This document shows positions 24,228-32,534 of a stretch of 64,000 nt of DNA, piece after piece. The notes under the pieces were generated by a model that did no database searches, was not told where the DNA came from, and saw only the letters and a program-made list of their open reading frames with translations. Source of the DNA: Fibrobacter sp. UBA4297 (lineage in GTDB: Bacteria > Fibrobacterota > Fibrobacteria > Fibrobacterales > Fibrobacteraceae). The DNA lies in the NCBI RefSeq assembly GCF_002394865.1, contig NZ_DGUZ01000012.1, positions 117,843 to 181,842 on the forward strand, written 5' to 3'. Within the stretch, counting starts at the first letter, position 1, and every line of letters starts with the position of its first letter. Made by a program: the position numbers and the translations under genes.

Positions 24228-24390
24228 TTAAGGTTGTTGAGCGCTGCGCTTCTGGATTTCTTCCAAAGGAATACCCGAAACAACAGAAATTTCTTCATCG
24301 GATAATTGTGTCAGCTTTGTAATAAGACACCTGGTCGTTGATTGTTTCGGTTTCACGGGAGTCTGCATTCCTAGTCGCAAAATACTTCAT
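24228..24390 (-). pseudogene. Remnant of Rpn/PD-(D/E)XK transposase-family gene
   Basis: The minus strand encodes MKYFATRNADSRETETINDQ and then hits a stop. In a shifted frame it continues LTQLSDEEISVVSGIPLEEI-QKRSAQQP and stops. The second part looks like the C-terminal tail of Rpn-family nucleases (LSDEEIxxxTGLSxEEIxxL). The fragment lies upstream of capE and has no intact frame. Family assignment rests on this short tail only. Confidence 0.45.
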
Positions 24391-24628
24391 TATAGCAATG
24401 TAGCACTTTATTGTTGTGGATAAGTCGCCCGATAAGGAATGGCGAACTGCTCCCGAAATTGGACTTCGTTTAAAATTTCAAACAAAGGGCGTCCTTTCAA
24501 CACGAAAGTTCTACATTGCCAACAGACCAGGAAAAAAGAATTTCTGTATTGTTAACGTCTTGTTGACTTGTGTTTTTTTATATATTCTTGATGAAAATCA
24601 ACATAAAAGGACCTTTCGTAATACTAAT

Positions 24629-25804
24629 ATGATTCGAGAAATTACAGTAAAGAATTACAAGTCGATTGTTTCTTTGAATACGCATTTAAGCAGATTTAAT
24701 GTGTTTATTGGAGCAAATGGTTGCGGAAAATCCAATATCCTTGAGTCGATTGCATTGGCAGCGGCGTCCAGCGCTAACAAACTGGAACAAGAGTATTTTG
24801 ACAATAGGGGTATTCGTTTTGTCGATCCTCTATTTATGCTACCAGCATTTGAAGATGTCGAAGCAAAAGAAATTGAAATTATTGTGAACGGGGAATCTAA
24901 TCAAACTATACAATCCAATATCTTTTTCAACCAGTCAGCAAAACCACCTCATTGGGAGGATCGGTCTCTTTCTTATAATCGAATTATGGAACTTTTGCTT
25001 CAAAAAGTTGGAGATCATCCCAAAGTTTCAGATTTGCTGAATGTTTTAGAGGATGTTAAAAAAGCATCGGAGCATAACGGCGATGATATTGTGAACATCG
25101 ATATTCAAGAAAGTAATAGAAATTTTAAAATAACTCCGAGTATTCCTGGTTTCCAAAAATTCATGATTTATTCTCTTGAGGAGAGTCGCCTTCGCTCAAT
25201 CGATGATAAAAAACAAATTCGACCCTTGGGAAATCGCGGAGAAGGTTTGCTACCATATCTGAAAGAATTATCTCAGAGACCTAATGGAACAGAAATAATC
25301 CAGGAAATCAACGAAAATCTCAAGTTGTTGGACTGGTTTGAGGAACTTTCCATTCCATCGGGTCAGTTGTCATCTGAAGTCAATATTCGACTTCACGATA
25401 GTTATTTAAGAGAATCTCTTGAATATTTCGACCAGAGGAGTACAAATGAAGGTTTCCTCTATCTACTGTTTTATTTGACTTTGATTATATCTGACGAAAC
25501 CCCGAGTTTTTTTGCAATTGAAAATATTGACGCATCATTCAATCCAAAGCTATGCAAAGAAGTTACACGAAGACTTATAGAACTAGCCAAGAAACATAAC
25601 AAACAAATTATAGCAACAACCCATAATCCTGCTATTTTAGATGCTCTTGATTTAGATGATGAAGACGAAAAGCTTCTTGTCGTCCGTCGATCTGTAGATG
25701 GGCATACAAAAATTAATCCGATTAAGTATAAACCTGAGGCGAAGATGTCTTTATCTGAAGCTTGGCTTAAAGGTCTAATTGGTGGGCTTCCAAACAATTT
25801 TTAA
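24629..25804 (+). CDS. AAA ATPase, RecF/OLD-like, possible defence component
   Basis: 392 aa from the ATG at 24629. IREITVKNYKSIVSLNTHL opens like RecF/OLD/AAA_15-21 proteins. Walker A GANGCGKS is at 28-35, Walker B with catalytic Glu is FFAIENIDASF, and the switch segment is IIATTHNPAILDAL. An in-frame extension back to 24416 has no ribosome site and is rejected. AAAGGA lies rather far upstream (about 17 nt). The TOPRIM-like gene starts 9 bp after the stop. This pairing resembles ATPase + TOPRIM anti-phage systems such as PARIS or AbiL; equivalence is not shown. Confidence 0.85.
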   Translation: MIREITVKNYKSIVSLNTHLSRFNVFIGANGCGKSNILESIALAAASSANKLEQEYFDNRGIRFVDPLFMLPAFEDVEAKEIEIIVNGESNQTIQSNIFFNQSAKPPHWEDRSLSYNRIMELLLQKVGDHPKVSDLLNVLEDVKKASEHNGDDIVNIDIQESNRNFKITPSIPGFQKFMIYSLEESRLRSIDDKKQIRPLGNRGEGLLPYLKELSQRPNGTEIIQEINENLKLLDWFEELSIPSGQLSSEVNIRLHDSYLRESLEYFDQRSTNEGFLYLLFYLTLIISDETPSFFAIENIDASFNPKLCKEVTRRLIELAKKHNKQIIATTHNPAILDALDLDDEDEKLLVVRRSVDGHTKINPIKYKPEAKMSLSEAWLKGLIGGLPNNF

Positions 25805-25813
25805 TATTGAACT

Positions 25814-26509
25814 ATGATAAACATTGCTCTTTTTTGTGAAGGTGCGTCCGAAGTAAATATCCTTACGCATATTATTGAAAAATATTTAGGCAGTGACAAT
25901 GTCAATGTAAACGCTTTACAGCCCACACTAAAGGATGGAAAGCAATTGGGATTTGGAGGATGGCACGAAGTTTTATCGCATTGCAACGACACTGATGTGG
26001 AAAAGGCTTTTGAACAGAATGATTGCCTGGTAATTCAGATTGATTCCGATGCCAGCCATCAAAAGGGATATGACGCGATCACTGACCAAGAAAAGCGAAT
26101 GGGCATTGATGATGCAACTCATTATCTCAAAATAGAAGCCCGTCTAAAACAAAATCTTACTTCAAATATTCTTGCCAAATACGGTGAAAAAATTTTCTTT
26201 GCAATCTGTTTTAACGAAACAGAATGCTGGTTAATTCCGTTGTTTTACGAGCATGACGAAAAGAAATGTTGCTCAACAACAAACTGCATTTTTGTACTCA
26301 ATCAGGGAATCCCTGACAAAATCGGGCATATCCCTGATAAAGACAAAAATTCACCCACAGCAATTGCAACTTATAGATCTATTCTTAAAAAACTAAAGGC
26401 AAAAAACATCCCTACAGTAGCCAAATACAACTATGGATTTAAAAAATTCATAGAACAACTAGATGTGTTAAAAAAGGCTTTGCAGCCTAACCAAAATGAT
26501 GATTCCTGA
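25814..26509 (+). CDS. TOPRIM/DUF4276-like protein, partner of the AAA ATPase
   Basis: 231 aa. NIALFCEGASEVNIL (Glu) and CLVIQIDSDAS (Asp-x-Asp) have the spacing of a TOPRIM nuclease centre, and FNETECWLIPLFY resembles the conserved Glu/Trp segment of DUF4276 proteins. Probably the effector of the two-gene unit, with the ATPase as sensor. Identification is by motif only. A terminator follows at 26607, closing the unit. Confidence 0.65.
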   Translation: MINIALFCEGASEVNILTHIIEKYLGSDNVNVNALQPTLKDGKQLGFGGWHEVLSHCNDTDVEKAFEQNDCLVIQIDSDASHQKGYDAITDQEKRMGIDDATHYLKIEARLKQNLTSNILAKYGEKIFFAICFNETECWLIPLFYEHDEKKCCSTTNCIFVLNQGIPDKIGHIPDKDKNSPTAIATYRSILKKLKAKNIPTVAKYNYGFKKFIEQLDVLKKALQPNQNDDS

Positions 26510-26606
26510 TTCCAAGAATAACAATCGCTATGGCAAATGCAGAGAGTGTAAAGTAAAAAAAATCTAAATCGGTTTCGACACCAATACATCGTTGCAAAGC
26601 TATTAA

Positions 26607-26639
26607 GGACCTGTTTTTCAAAAACATGGTCCGTTTTTT
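26607..26639 (+). terminator. Rho-independent terminator after the AAA/TOPRIM pair
   Basis: GGACC-TGTTTTT, a 1-nt loop, AAAAACA-T-GGTCC (one bulged T), then G and six T. It separates the ATPase/TOPRIM unit from the left arm of the polysaccharide locus. No promoter is recognisable between it and the next start codon at 26691. Confidence 0.8.
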
Positions 26640-26648
26640 GTAATCTAG

Positions 26649-26659
26649 CCCCCCCCCCC
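26649..26659 (+). repeat. Poly-C tract (C11) upstream of pglE-like gene
   Basis: Eleven consecutive C residues, 31 bp before the start codon at 26691, in noncoding sequence. Such a tract is likely to vary in length and may alter leader structure. Confidence 0.8.
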
Positions 26660-26687
26660 TACCGCAACTTCACCGAGGTTGCGGTAA
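26660..26687 (+). repeat. Inverted repeat / 18-bp site, left copy
   Basis: TACCGCAAC (26660-26668) and GTTGCGGTA (26678-26686) form a 9-bp palindrome. TCACCGAGGTTGCGGTAA (26670-26687) is identical to the reverse complement of 59325-59342, the other edge of the locus. GAGG inside it may serve as ribosome site for the ATG at 26691. Confidence 0.8.
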
Positions 26688-26690
26688 TCC

Positions 26691-27953
26691 ATGACGCGTT
26701 TCGAGAAGAAGGTCTGGCTCTCTAGCCCAACGATGCACGGCGACGAAATCAGGTATGTCACCGAGGCTTACGAGACCAACTGGATGAGCACCGTCGGCGC
26801 GAACATCAACGAGGTCGAACGGATTGCCGCCGAGAAGGTCGGTTGCAAGTACGCCGTCGCACTCTCTGCCGGCACCGCAGCCCTCCATCTCTGCACAAAA
26901 CTTGCTGGCGAAGCTCTCTACGGCATGCCCAAGGCGGGCGAAGGTTCGCTCCGCGGACACAAAGTGTTCTGCAGCGACATGACGTTCGACGCTACCGTGA
27001 ACCCCATCGCTTACGAAAACGGCGAGGCCGTGTTCATCGACACCGAATACAAGACATGGAACATGGACCCGGTCGCCCTCGAAAAGGCTTTTGAAATTTA
27101 CCCGGACGTGCGCCTGGTGGTACTCGTACACCTCTACGGAACCCCGGCCCGCGTTGACGAAATCCGCACCATCTGCCAAAAACGGGGCGCCCTCCTCATC
27201 GAAGACGCCGCCGAAAGCTTCGGAGCAAGCTACAAGGGCAAGCAGACCGGCAACTTCGGTGACTACAGTGCCATCAGCTTCAACGGAAACAAGATTATCA
27301 CCGGCTCTAGCGGCGGCATGTTCCTTACCGACAGCAAGGAAGACGCCGAAAAGGTGCGCAAGTGGAGCACCCAGAGTCGCGAGGCCGCCCCGTGGTACCA
27401 GCACGAGGAAATCGGCTACAACTACCGCATGAGCAACGTCATCGCTGGTGTGGTACGCGGCCAGATGCCCTACCTCGAAGAGCACATTGCCCAGAAAAAG
27501 GTGATCTACATGCGCTACAAGGAAGGCCTGAAGGGACTCCCGGTGCAGATGAACCCCTACGATGCTGAAAACAGCGAACCGAACTTTTGGCTCAGCTGCC
27601 TGATCATCGACAAGTGCGCCATGTGCAAGCAGGTGCGCGGCGAAACCGATGCCCTCTACATCCACGAAAAAGGCAAGAGCTGCCCGACGGAAATCCTCGA
27701 GCGCATCGCCGCCATGAACGCCGAGGGTCGCCCTATATGGAAACCCATGCACATGCAGCCCATGTACATGAGCCACGCATTCATCACCGCGAATGGCAAC
27801 GGACGTGCCCGCACGAACGCCTACATCGCAGGCGAAACACGTGACGTGGGCGCCGACATCTTTGCTCGCGGACTCTGCCTCCCGAGCGACAACAAGATGA
27901 CCCCCGAACAGCAAGACGCCATCATCCAGACCATCAAGGAATGCTTCGAGTAA
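26691..27953 (+). CDS. DegT/DnrJ/EryC1-type sugar aminotransferase (PglE-like)
   Basis: A 420-aa PLP enzyme: KVWLSSPTMHGDEIRYV, ALSAGTAALHL, FIDTEYKTWNMDP, LIEDAAESFGASYKGKQTG and the catalytic Lys in SFNGNKIIT. It should transaminate a UDP-4-keto-6-deoxy-HexNAc to the 4-amino sugar. With the PglC-like transferase next door and the PglD-like acetyltransferase at the other end of the locus, it fits a di-N-acetyl-bacillosamine or similar pathway. GC content is visibly higher than in the following genes. It opens the left arm, directly behind the 18-bp shared site. Confidence 0.9.
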   Translation: MTRFEKKVWLSSPTMHGDEIRYVTEAYETNWMSTVGANINEVERIAAEKVGCKYAVALSAGTAALHLCTKLAGEALYGMPKAGEGSLRGHKVFCSDMTFDATVNPIAYENGEAVFIDTEYKTWNMDPVALEKAFEIYPDVRLVVLVHLYGTPARVDEIRTICQKRGALLIEDAAESFGASYKGKQTGNFGDYSAISFNGNKIITGSSGGMFLTDSKEDAEKVRKWSTQSREAAPWYQHEEIGYNYRMSNVIAGVVRGQMPYLEEHIAQKKVIYMRYKEGLKGLPVQMNPYDAENSEPNFWLSCLIIDKCAMCKQVRGETDALYIHEKGKSCPTEILERIAAMNAEGRPIWKPMHMQPMYMSHAFITANGNGRARTNAYIAGETRDVGADIFARGLCLPSDNKMTPEQQDAIIQTIKECFE

Positions 27954-27982
27954 TATGGATGCCGGCTGCTTGAACACAATAC

Positions 27983-28048
27983 GTCATTGCGAGCGATGCG
28001 AAGCAATCCATGCATCACTCCGTCATCCTGAGCGAAGCGAAGGATCCA
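27983..28048. repeat. Two interspersed palindromic repeats in tandem
   Basis: GTCATTGCGAGCGATGCGAA-GCAATCC (27983-28009) and CGTCATCCTGAGCGAAGCGA-AGGATCC (28021-28047). They are related respectively to the repeat inside capF and to the one inside the pglD-like gene. They fill most of the gap between the aminotransferase and the initiating transferase. Confidence 0.8.
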
Positions 28049-28062
28049 GTCTCATTTAGAAC

Positions 28063-28692
28063 ATGTACGCCCGCTTCTTTAAACGCCCCCTCGACTTCTT
28101 CTGCGCTTTGGCAGCCATCGTCTGCCTGAGCCCGCTCCTCGCGGCACTCACCGTCCTCGGCGCCGTCAAGATGAAGGGCAACCCTTTCTTCACGCAACTT
28201 CGGCCTGGAAAAAATGAAAAAATCTTCAAACTCATAAAATTCCGCTCAATGACTTGCGAGAAAGATGCTGAAGGAAACCTCCTTCCTGATGAAAAACGCC
28301 TGACAAAGTATGGGAAATTGCTCCGTAGCACCAGTCTCGACGAGCTGCCGGAACTTTTCAATATTTTGAAGGGCGATATGTCTGTTATTGGCCCTCGTCC
28401 GCTCGTTCCGCAGTATTTACCATATTATACGGAAGAAGAAAAGCATCGTCACGATGTTCGCCCGGGTTTGAGTGGACTTGCGCAAATAAACGGTCGAAAT
28501 TCCTTGAATTGGGAAGACCGCTTTGCGTATGACTTAAAATACGTGAAAAATATTAGTTTTATGTTGGATGTTTCGATTGTCCTTAAAACGCTACTGAAAG
28601 TTGTAAAACGCAGCGATATCCAGGTTCGCGGAACAACCAAAATGATGGATTTTGACAAGTACCGCATTAGTCAGGGAATGAAAAAATGTTAG
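28063..28692 (+). CDS. Initiating sugar-phosphate transferase (PglC-like)
   Basis: A 209-aa monotopic phosphoglycosyl transferase: one N-terminal membrane segment (FFCALAAIVCLSPLLAALTVL), then KFRSMTCEKD, STSLDELPELFNILKGDMSVIGPRPL and RHDVRPGLSGLAQINGRN. It moves a phospho-sugar from UDP onto undecaprenyl phosphate to start the repeat unit. The DE of LDELP and the PRPL motif are intact. It is one of two such enzymes in the locus (the other is at 57191). Confidence 0.95.
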   Translation: MYARFFKRPLDFFCALAAIVCLSPLLAALTVLGAVKMKGNPFFTQLRPGKNEKIFKLIKFRSMTCEKDAEGNLLPDEKRLTKYGKLLRSTSLDELPELFNILKGDMSVIGPRPLVPQYLPYYTEEEKHRHDVRPGLSGLAQINGRNSLNWEDRFAYDLKYVKNISFMLDVSIVLKTLLKVVKRSDIQVRGTTKMMDFDKYRISQGMKKC

Positions 28693-29198
28693 AAGGTCAA
28701 AACGTTTATTTGCGTCCCATGGAGCGCGAAGACATGAAGGTTTATCAGCAAATGATAAACTCAGCCTACATTTCTGACAGGGTTGTCGGTTGGAGTTTTC
28801 CTGTTTCTGAGGCAGAACAGAACAAGTGGTTCGATGCAGTCGCTGGTGATCAAAGAAATCGACGGTTTTCGATTTGTAAAAAGGGAAGCCAAGAAGCGAT
28901 CGGAATGATCTCGCTTTCGGCGATTGATTTGCATAACCGCAAAGCTACAGTTGGTCTTAAACTTTCAGATAATTGCAAAAAGGGCATAGGGATAGGAACG
29001 GATGCTTTGCGCATAATGATGAAATACGCTATTGATGTGGTTAATTTGCATCGTCTTGAAGCTAGTTGGCTTGAAGACAACAAGGCATCTGAAAAGTTGT
29101 ATTTGAAATGCGGATGGAAAATTGAAGGAACGCGTGAAGCGGCTATATTCCGTAATGGAACGTATGTCAATCTTGTAGAAGCTGGTTTTGTCCCGTAA
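28686..29198 (+). CDS. GNAT-family N-acetyltransferase (PseH/RimJ-like)
   Basis: A 170-aa GNAT protein: NVYLRPMEREDM at the start, acetyl-CoA loop CKKGIGIGTDALRIMM, and HRLEASWLEDNKASEKLYLKCGW at the end. In surface-sugar loci such enzymes acetylate amino-sugar nucleotides. It overlaps the stop of the PglC-like gene by 7 bp. The acceptor is not known. Confidence 0.85.
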   Translation: MLEGQNVYLRPMEREDMKVYQQMINSAYISDRVVGWSFPVSEAEQNKWFDAVAGDQRNRRFSICKKGSQEAIGMISLSAIDLHNRKATVGLKLSDNCKKGIGIGTDALRIMMKYAIDVVNLHRLEASWLEDNKASEKLYLKCGWKIEGTREAAIFRNGTYVNLVEAGFVP

Positions 29199-29202
29199 TT
29201 TT

Positions 29203-30267
29203 ATGGTTTGCTGGGAAATTGGAAGCGAATTTGAATATGATTTCAGCGCAGTCATTGATTGTGCTTCGTTTCCATCATGGCTTTGTTTTGGTGAAGACCA
29301 GCTTTTGACATTCTCTGGCCGCACATCCATTGACTTTGTTTTGGATGATATAAAAATTCCTATAAAAGCGTGTGTTCCATCTTATTGTTGTGAATCGATG
29401 CTTGCTCCATTTAGAATGCGCGGCATTCCATTATCTTTTTATGCTGTTGATTTTTATGATGTTATATCGTTAGACTTTTCTGACGCAATCGAAGCCTGCA
29501 ATGTGTTACTTATAGCGAACTATTTTGGCTACAAATCTTCGCCATTTCCGGCTGAAGTTATCCAAAAGTTCCGTGCCAACGGTGGCATCGTAATATATGA
29601 TGCTACACATTCGTTGTTTATAGATGATTTGCCACTGAATGATTGCGATTACGTTGTCGCCTCTCTTCGGAAATGGGGGCCTCTGTTAAGTGGAGGACTG
29701 TGCTGCAAGATGAAGGGTGTTTTTGTCAATCATAGTCTTCTGCCTGTTGATGATGTTTTTTTGACAAAGAAAAGAAAGGCTATGCAAGAAAAATTCAATT
29801 ACTTGCAAGGTGATTTTTCTATTCAGAAAAAGAGCTTTTTGAATTTTTTTGCAGAAACGAACCATCAATTTGAAATGAATTATCAACATGTGGGTTTGGA
29901 TTCTACTTCATTGAGCATCCTAAATTCTTGGAATCGCAAGGCAATACAGCAGAAACGTTGTGAAAATGCTTCGCTATTGAATGCAGAAATATCTCAAATC
30001 TCGAAAGTCCGTCCTTTGCAATGTCTTTCATCGGGTGATTGTCCGTTGTTTTTTCCAATTATAATTGAAAATGGAAAACGAGATAAAGTCCGAAAATATC
30101 TTGTACAAAACAACATTTATTGTACTGTTCATTGGCCTCACAACAATGAAGACTTTTCTTCGAATATTTTTGCTCAAGAATTATCACTAACATGTGATCA
30201 ACGATATGACGCAGATGATATGAACAAAGTTATCCTCTTTTTGAAAAAATCCCTTATGGAGACTTAA
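29203..30267 (+). CDS. PLP-dependent aminotransferase fold protein, divergent DegT-like
   Basis: 354 aa from the ATG at 29203 (the TTG at 29188 would overlap the GNAT gene). PLP-site features remain: LLIANYFGYKSSP, IVIYDATHSLF with the Asp, and SLRKWGPLLSGG with the Lys. It is divergent from the first aminotransferase and short of the usual ~370-400 aa. It may act on a keto-sugar or on an amino-acid-like substrate. It lies between the GNAT and ATP-grasp genes in one run. Confidence 0.75.
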   Translation: MVCWEIGSEFEYDFSAVIDCASFPSWLCFGEDQLLTFSGRTSIDFVLDDIKIPIKACVPSYCCESMLAPFRMRGIPLSFYAVDFYDVISLDFSDAIEACNVLLIANYFGYKSSPFPAEVIQKFRANGGIVIYDATHSLFIDDLPLNDCDYVVASLRKWGPLLSGGLCCKMKGVFVNHSLLPVDDVFLTKKRKAMQEKFNYLQGDFSIQKKSFLNFFAETNHQFEMNYQHVGLDSTSLSILNSWNRKAIQQKRCENASLLNAEISQISKVRPLQCLSSGDCPLFFPIIIENGKRDKVRKYLVQNNIYCTVHWPHNNEDFSSNIFAQELSLTCDQRYDADDMNKVILFLKKSLMET

Positions 30268-30269
30268 TT

Positions 30270-31334
30270 TTGAAAACGATTCTTGTTACCGGTATTGGTG
30301 GACTTACACCGCGCTCTATTGCGAAAAATATTCGTAAAAAACACCCTGATTACAAAATTATCGGTATTGATGTAAATAAAAAAGCCTTAGGCTTCTTTAT
30401 CAAGGGTATGGTAGACAAACATTATGTTTGCCCTCGCTGCAAAGATCCTGCATATTTCCCATTTTTGGAAGAACTTGTAAAAAAAGAAAACATTGATTAT
30501 GCTTTTGTTCAGCCTGAAGCTGAAATCGTGGAATGGGGCGATTATTTTGAAAAAAATGGCCGATACCCGTGTCCTGTATTTATGGGCTGCAAGAAACTCT
30601 CAGTCTCATTGAAAGATAAGTCTATCATGGCTGAACTTCTTGAAGGCACTGATTTTATTCCGAAGACTATCAAGGTAACGCAGTTTAATCCTCGTTTTGA
30701 TGATGTAGAAAAACTGATTGGGTTCCCTTGCTGGATTCGCGCCACTGAAGGAACTGGCGGATTGGGCTCCTTGAAATTAGAGGACATTTCTAGCTACAAG
30801 TCTTGGTTATTCATTAACAGTCAAATCCCTGAATTTACGGTCAGTGAGTTCCTTACGGGGCGTCATTTGGCAAATCAGATGCTGTATTTTGATGATGAAT
30901 ATGTGAAGGGTGCTGCACTTGAATGTGCTGAATACGTTATGGCAAACACAGCACCTTCGCATGTGACGGGTAATACTGCTTTTGGGCGTTTTTTGAACGA
31001 AGATCGGATTAACAAGTTCTGTGACGATTGTATTAAGTACCTCTGTAAAAAGTTGAATGTGAAGGCTCATGGGATACTTTCGTTTGATTTAAAAGAAGAC
31101 AAAAATGGGAATCTTAAAGTGACTGAGGTTAACATTCGCCACATGGCATATACGGGCGTGATGGCTGATGTTGGCTGCGACCTGATTGAAGATTCGATGA
31201 TTATAACGGAGAATGGAAATGCCAATGCAATCGAAAGGGCTCAGTATTTTCACTACAAAAAGCCTTACATATTCTTAAGAGATGTTGATGTTGAACCAGT
31301 CATTCTTGATAGTGAAGAATATTTTGTAGGGTAG
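30270..31334 (+). CDS. ATP-grasp carboxylate-amine ligase-like (CarB-like)
   Basis: A 354-aa protein with an N-terminal Rossmann-like part (ILVTGIGGLTPRSIAKNI, KIIGIDVNKKALGF) and an ATP-grasp core (FPCWIRATEGTGGLGSLKL, FLTGRHLANQ, HGILSFDLKEDKNGNLKVTEVNIRH). Starts with TTG at 30270, 8 nt after GGAG; no in-frame ATG is near. Could join an amino acid or similar acid to a sugar amine; the substrate is unknown. Confidence 0.85.
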   Translation: MKTILVTGIGGLTPRSIAKNIRKKHPDYKIIGIDVNKKALGFFIKGMVDKHYVCPRCKDPAYFPFLEELVKKENIDYAFVQPEAEIVEWGDYFEKNGRYPCPVFMGCKKLSVSLKDKSIMAELLEGTDFIPKTIKVTQFNPRFDDVEKLIGFPCWIRATEGTGGLGSLKLEDISSYKSWLFINSQIPEFTVSEFLTGRHLANQMLYFDDEYVKGAALECAEYVMANTAPSHVTGNTAFGRFLNEDRINKFCDDCIKYLCKKLNVKAHGILSFDLKEDKNGNLKVTEVNIRHMAYTGVMADVGCDLIEDSMIITENGNANAIERAQYFHYKKPYIFLRDVDVEPVILDSEEYFVG

Positions 31335-31340
31335 TTGAAT

Positions 31341-32534
31341 ATGAAAGACATTGTTATCGTTGCTAATTTTGTGGGTGGGTTGCATGGAACGGACAATAAT
31401 CGGTTTCCGTATTTGGCAAATATGTTATGCAAGGATAACGATGTGGAATTGATTGCGTCTACATTCTGCCATGGTGAAAAGGCGCGCAGAACCAATATTC
31501 TTGATTATCCTTTTAAAGTCACTTTATTGGAAGAACCTGGTTACAAGAAAAATATTTGCCTAAAGCGGTTCTGGAGCCATTATGTTTGGGGTAGAAATGT
31601 CATTAAATATTTAGATTCGCGCAAGAAGCCTGATGTCGTTTATTGTGCCGTTCCTTCATTAACAGCGCCTGCAAAGGTTTCAGAATATTGTAAAAAAAAT
31701 GGTATCCGATTTATCGTGGATATTCAGGATTTGTGGCCAGAAGCATTTCAAATGGTTTTCAGTGTTCCTGGGCTTAACAAACTTGTTTTTGCGCCGTTTA
31801 AACACCTTGCTAATAAAGTGTATGGCTATGCTGATGAAATTGTTGCCGTATCACAAACCTATGTAGACCTAGCTCTATCGGTGAATAAAAAAGGTGCTAA
31901 AGGTCTTTCAGCTTTTATAGGGACGAATCTTAAAACATTCGATGAAAATGTTAGGAATAATATTGAGCACATCAAACAAAAAATTCACAAAAATGATGAA
32001 ATATGGCTTGGATATTGTGGTACATTAGGTAAAAGTTATGATTTACCAACTGTATTTAATGCATTATCTGTTCTTCGTTCTCAGGGGAAAAATGTTCCAA
32101 AGTTTATTGTAATGGGTGATGGTCCCAAGAGAAATGAATTTGAAACAATTGCATCATCAAAAGAATTAGACGTGCTATTTACAGGCCGAATTCCCTATGA
32201 AGAAATGTGTGCATTGCTGTTCTTGTGCGATATTGTAGTTAATCCTATTGTTGGAACGTCTGTTGCGAGCATCATAAATAAACATGCTGATTATGCTGCT
32301 GTCGGTAGGCCTGTTATTAACACTCAAAATAGTGATGAATATCGGAATTTAATTGAATCCTACAATATGGGGTATAATTGCAAGAATGGAGACTTTAATG
32401 CTATGGCAACCTACATAGAACAATTAGAAAATGATTCTTTGTTAAGATTTTCTATGGGAAAAAATGCTCGTAAGTGCGCTGAAGAAAAATTCGATCGTAA
32501 TAATACGTATTGTCAAATAATGGACTTGCTGTGA
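31341..32534 (+). CDS. GT4-family glycosyltransferase
   Basis: 397 aa. N-terminal acceptor half with VDIQDLWPEAF, C-terminal donor half with WLGYCGTLGKSYDLP, VMGDGPKRNEFE and VASIINKHADYAAVGRPVIN. WbuB-like fold. The ATG at 31341 is chosen over the TTG at 31335. The stop overlaps the next start. Sugar specificity unknown. Confidence 0.88.
   Translation: MKDIVIVANFVGGLHGTDNNRFPYLANMLCKDNDVELIASTFCHGEKARRTNILDYPFKVTLLEEPGYKKNICLKRFWSHYVWGRNVIKYLDSRKKPDVVYCAVPSLTAPAKVSEYCKKNGIRFIVDIQDLWPEAFQMVFSVPGLNKLVFAPFKHLANKVYGYADEIVAVSQTYVDLALSVNKKGAKGLSAFIGTNLKTFDENVRNNIEHIKQKIHKNDEIWLGYCGTLGKSYDLPTVFNALSVLRSQGKNVPKFIVMGDGPKRNEFETIASSKELDVLFTGRIPYEEMCALLFLCDIVVNPIVGTSVASIINKHADYAAVGRPVINTQNSDEYRNLIESYNMGYNCKNGDFNAMATYIEQLENDSLLRFSMGKNARKCAEEKFDRNNTYCQIMDLL

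Noticed and set aside
24563..24588. TTGACT ... TATATT promoter for the AAA ATPase
   Set aside because: The spacing is only 12-14 bp, too short for a standard promoter. A promoter must exist nearby, but I cannot place it.
24416..24628. N-terminal extension of the AAA ATPase
   Set aside because: No ribosome site at 24416. The family sequence begins at IREITVKNYKS, and the extension is not protein-like.
26670..27977. 435-codon open frame on the - strand
   Set aside because: Antisense of the PglE-like aminotransferase, whose motifs are unmistakable; the frame is open because the gene is GC-rich.
27983..28048. CRISPR array
   Set aside because: Only two palindromic units of different families next to each other, with no regular spacers. 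No array was found anywhere in the window.
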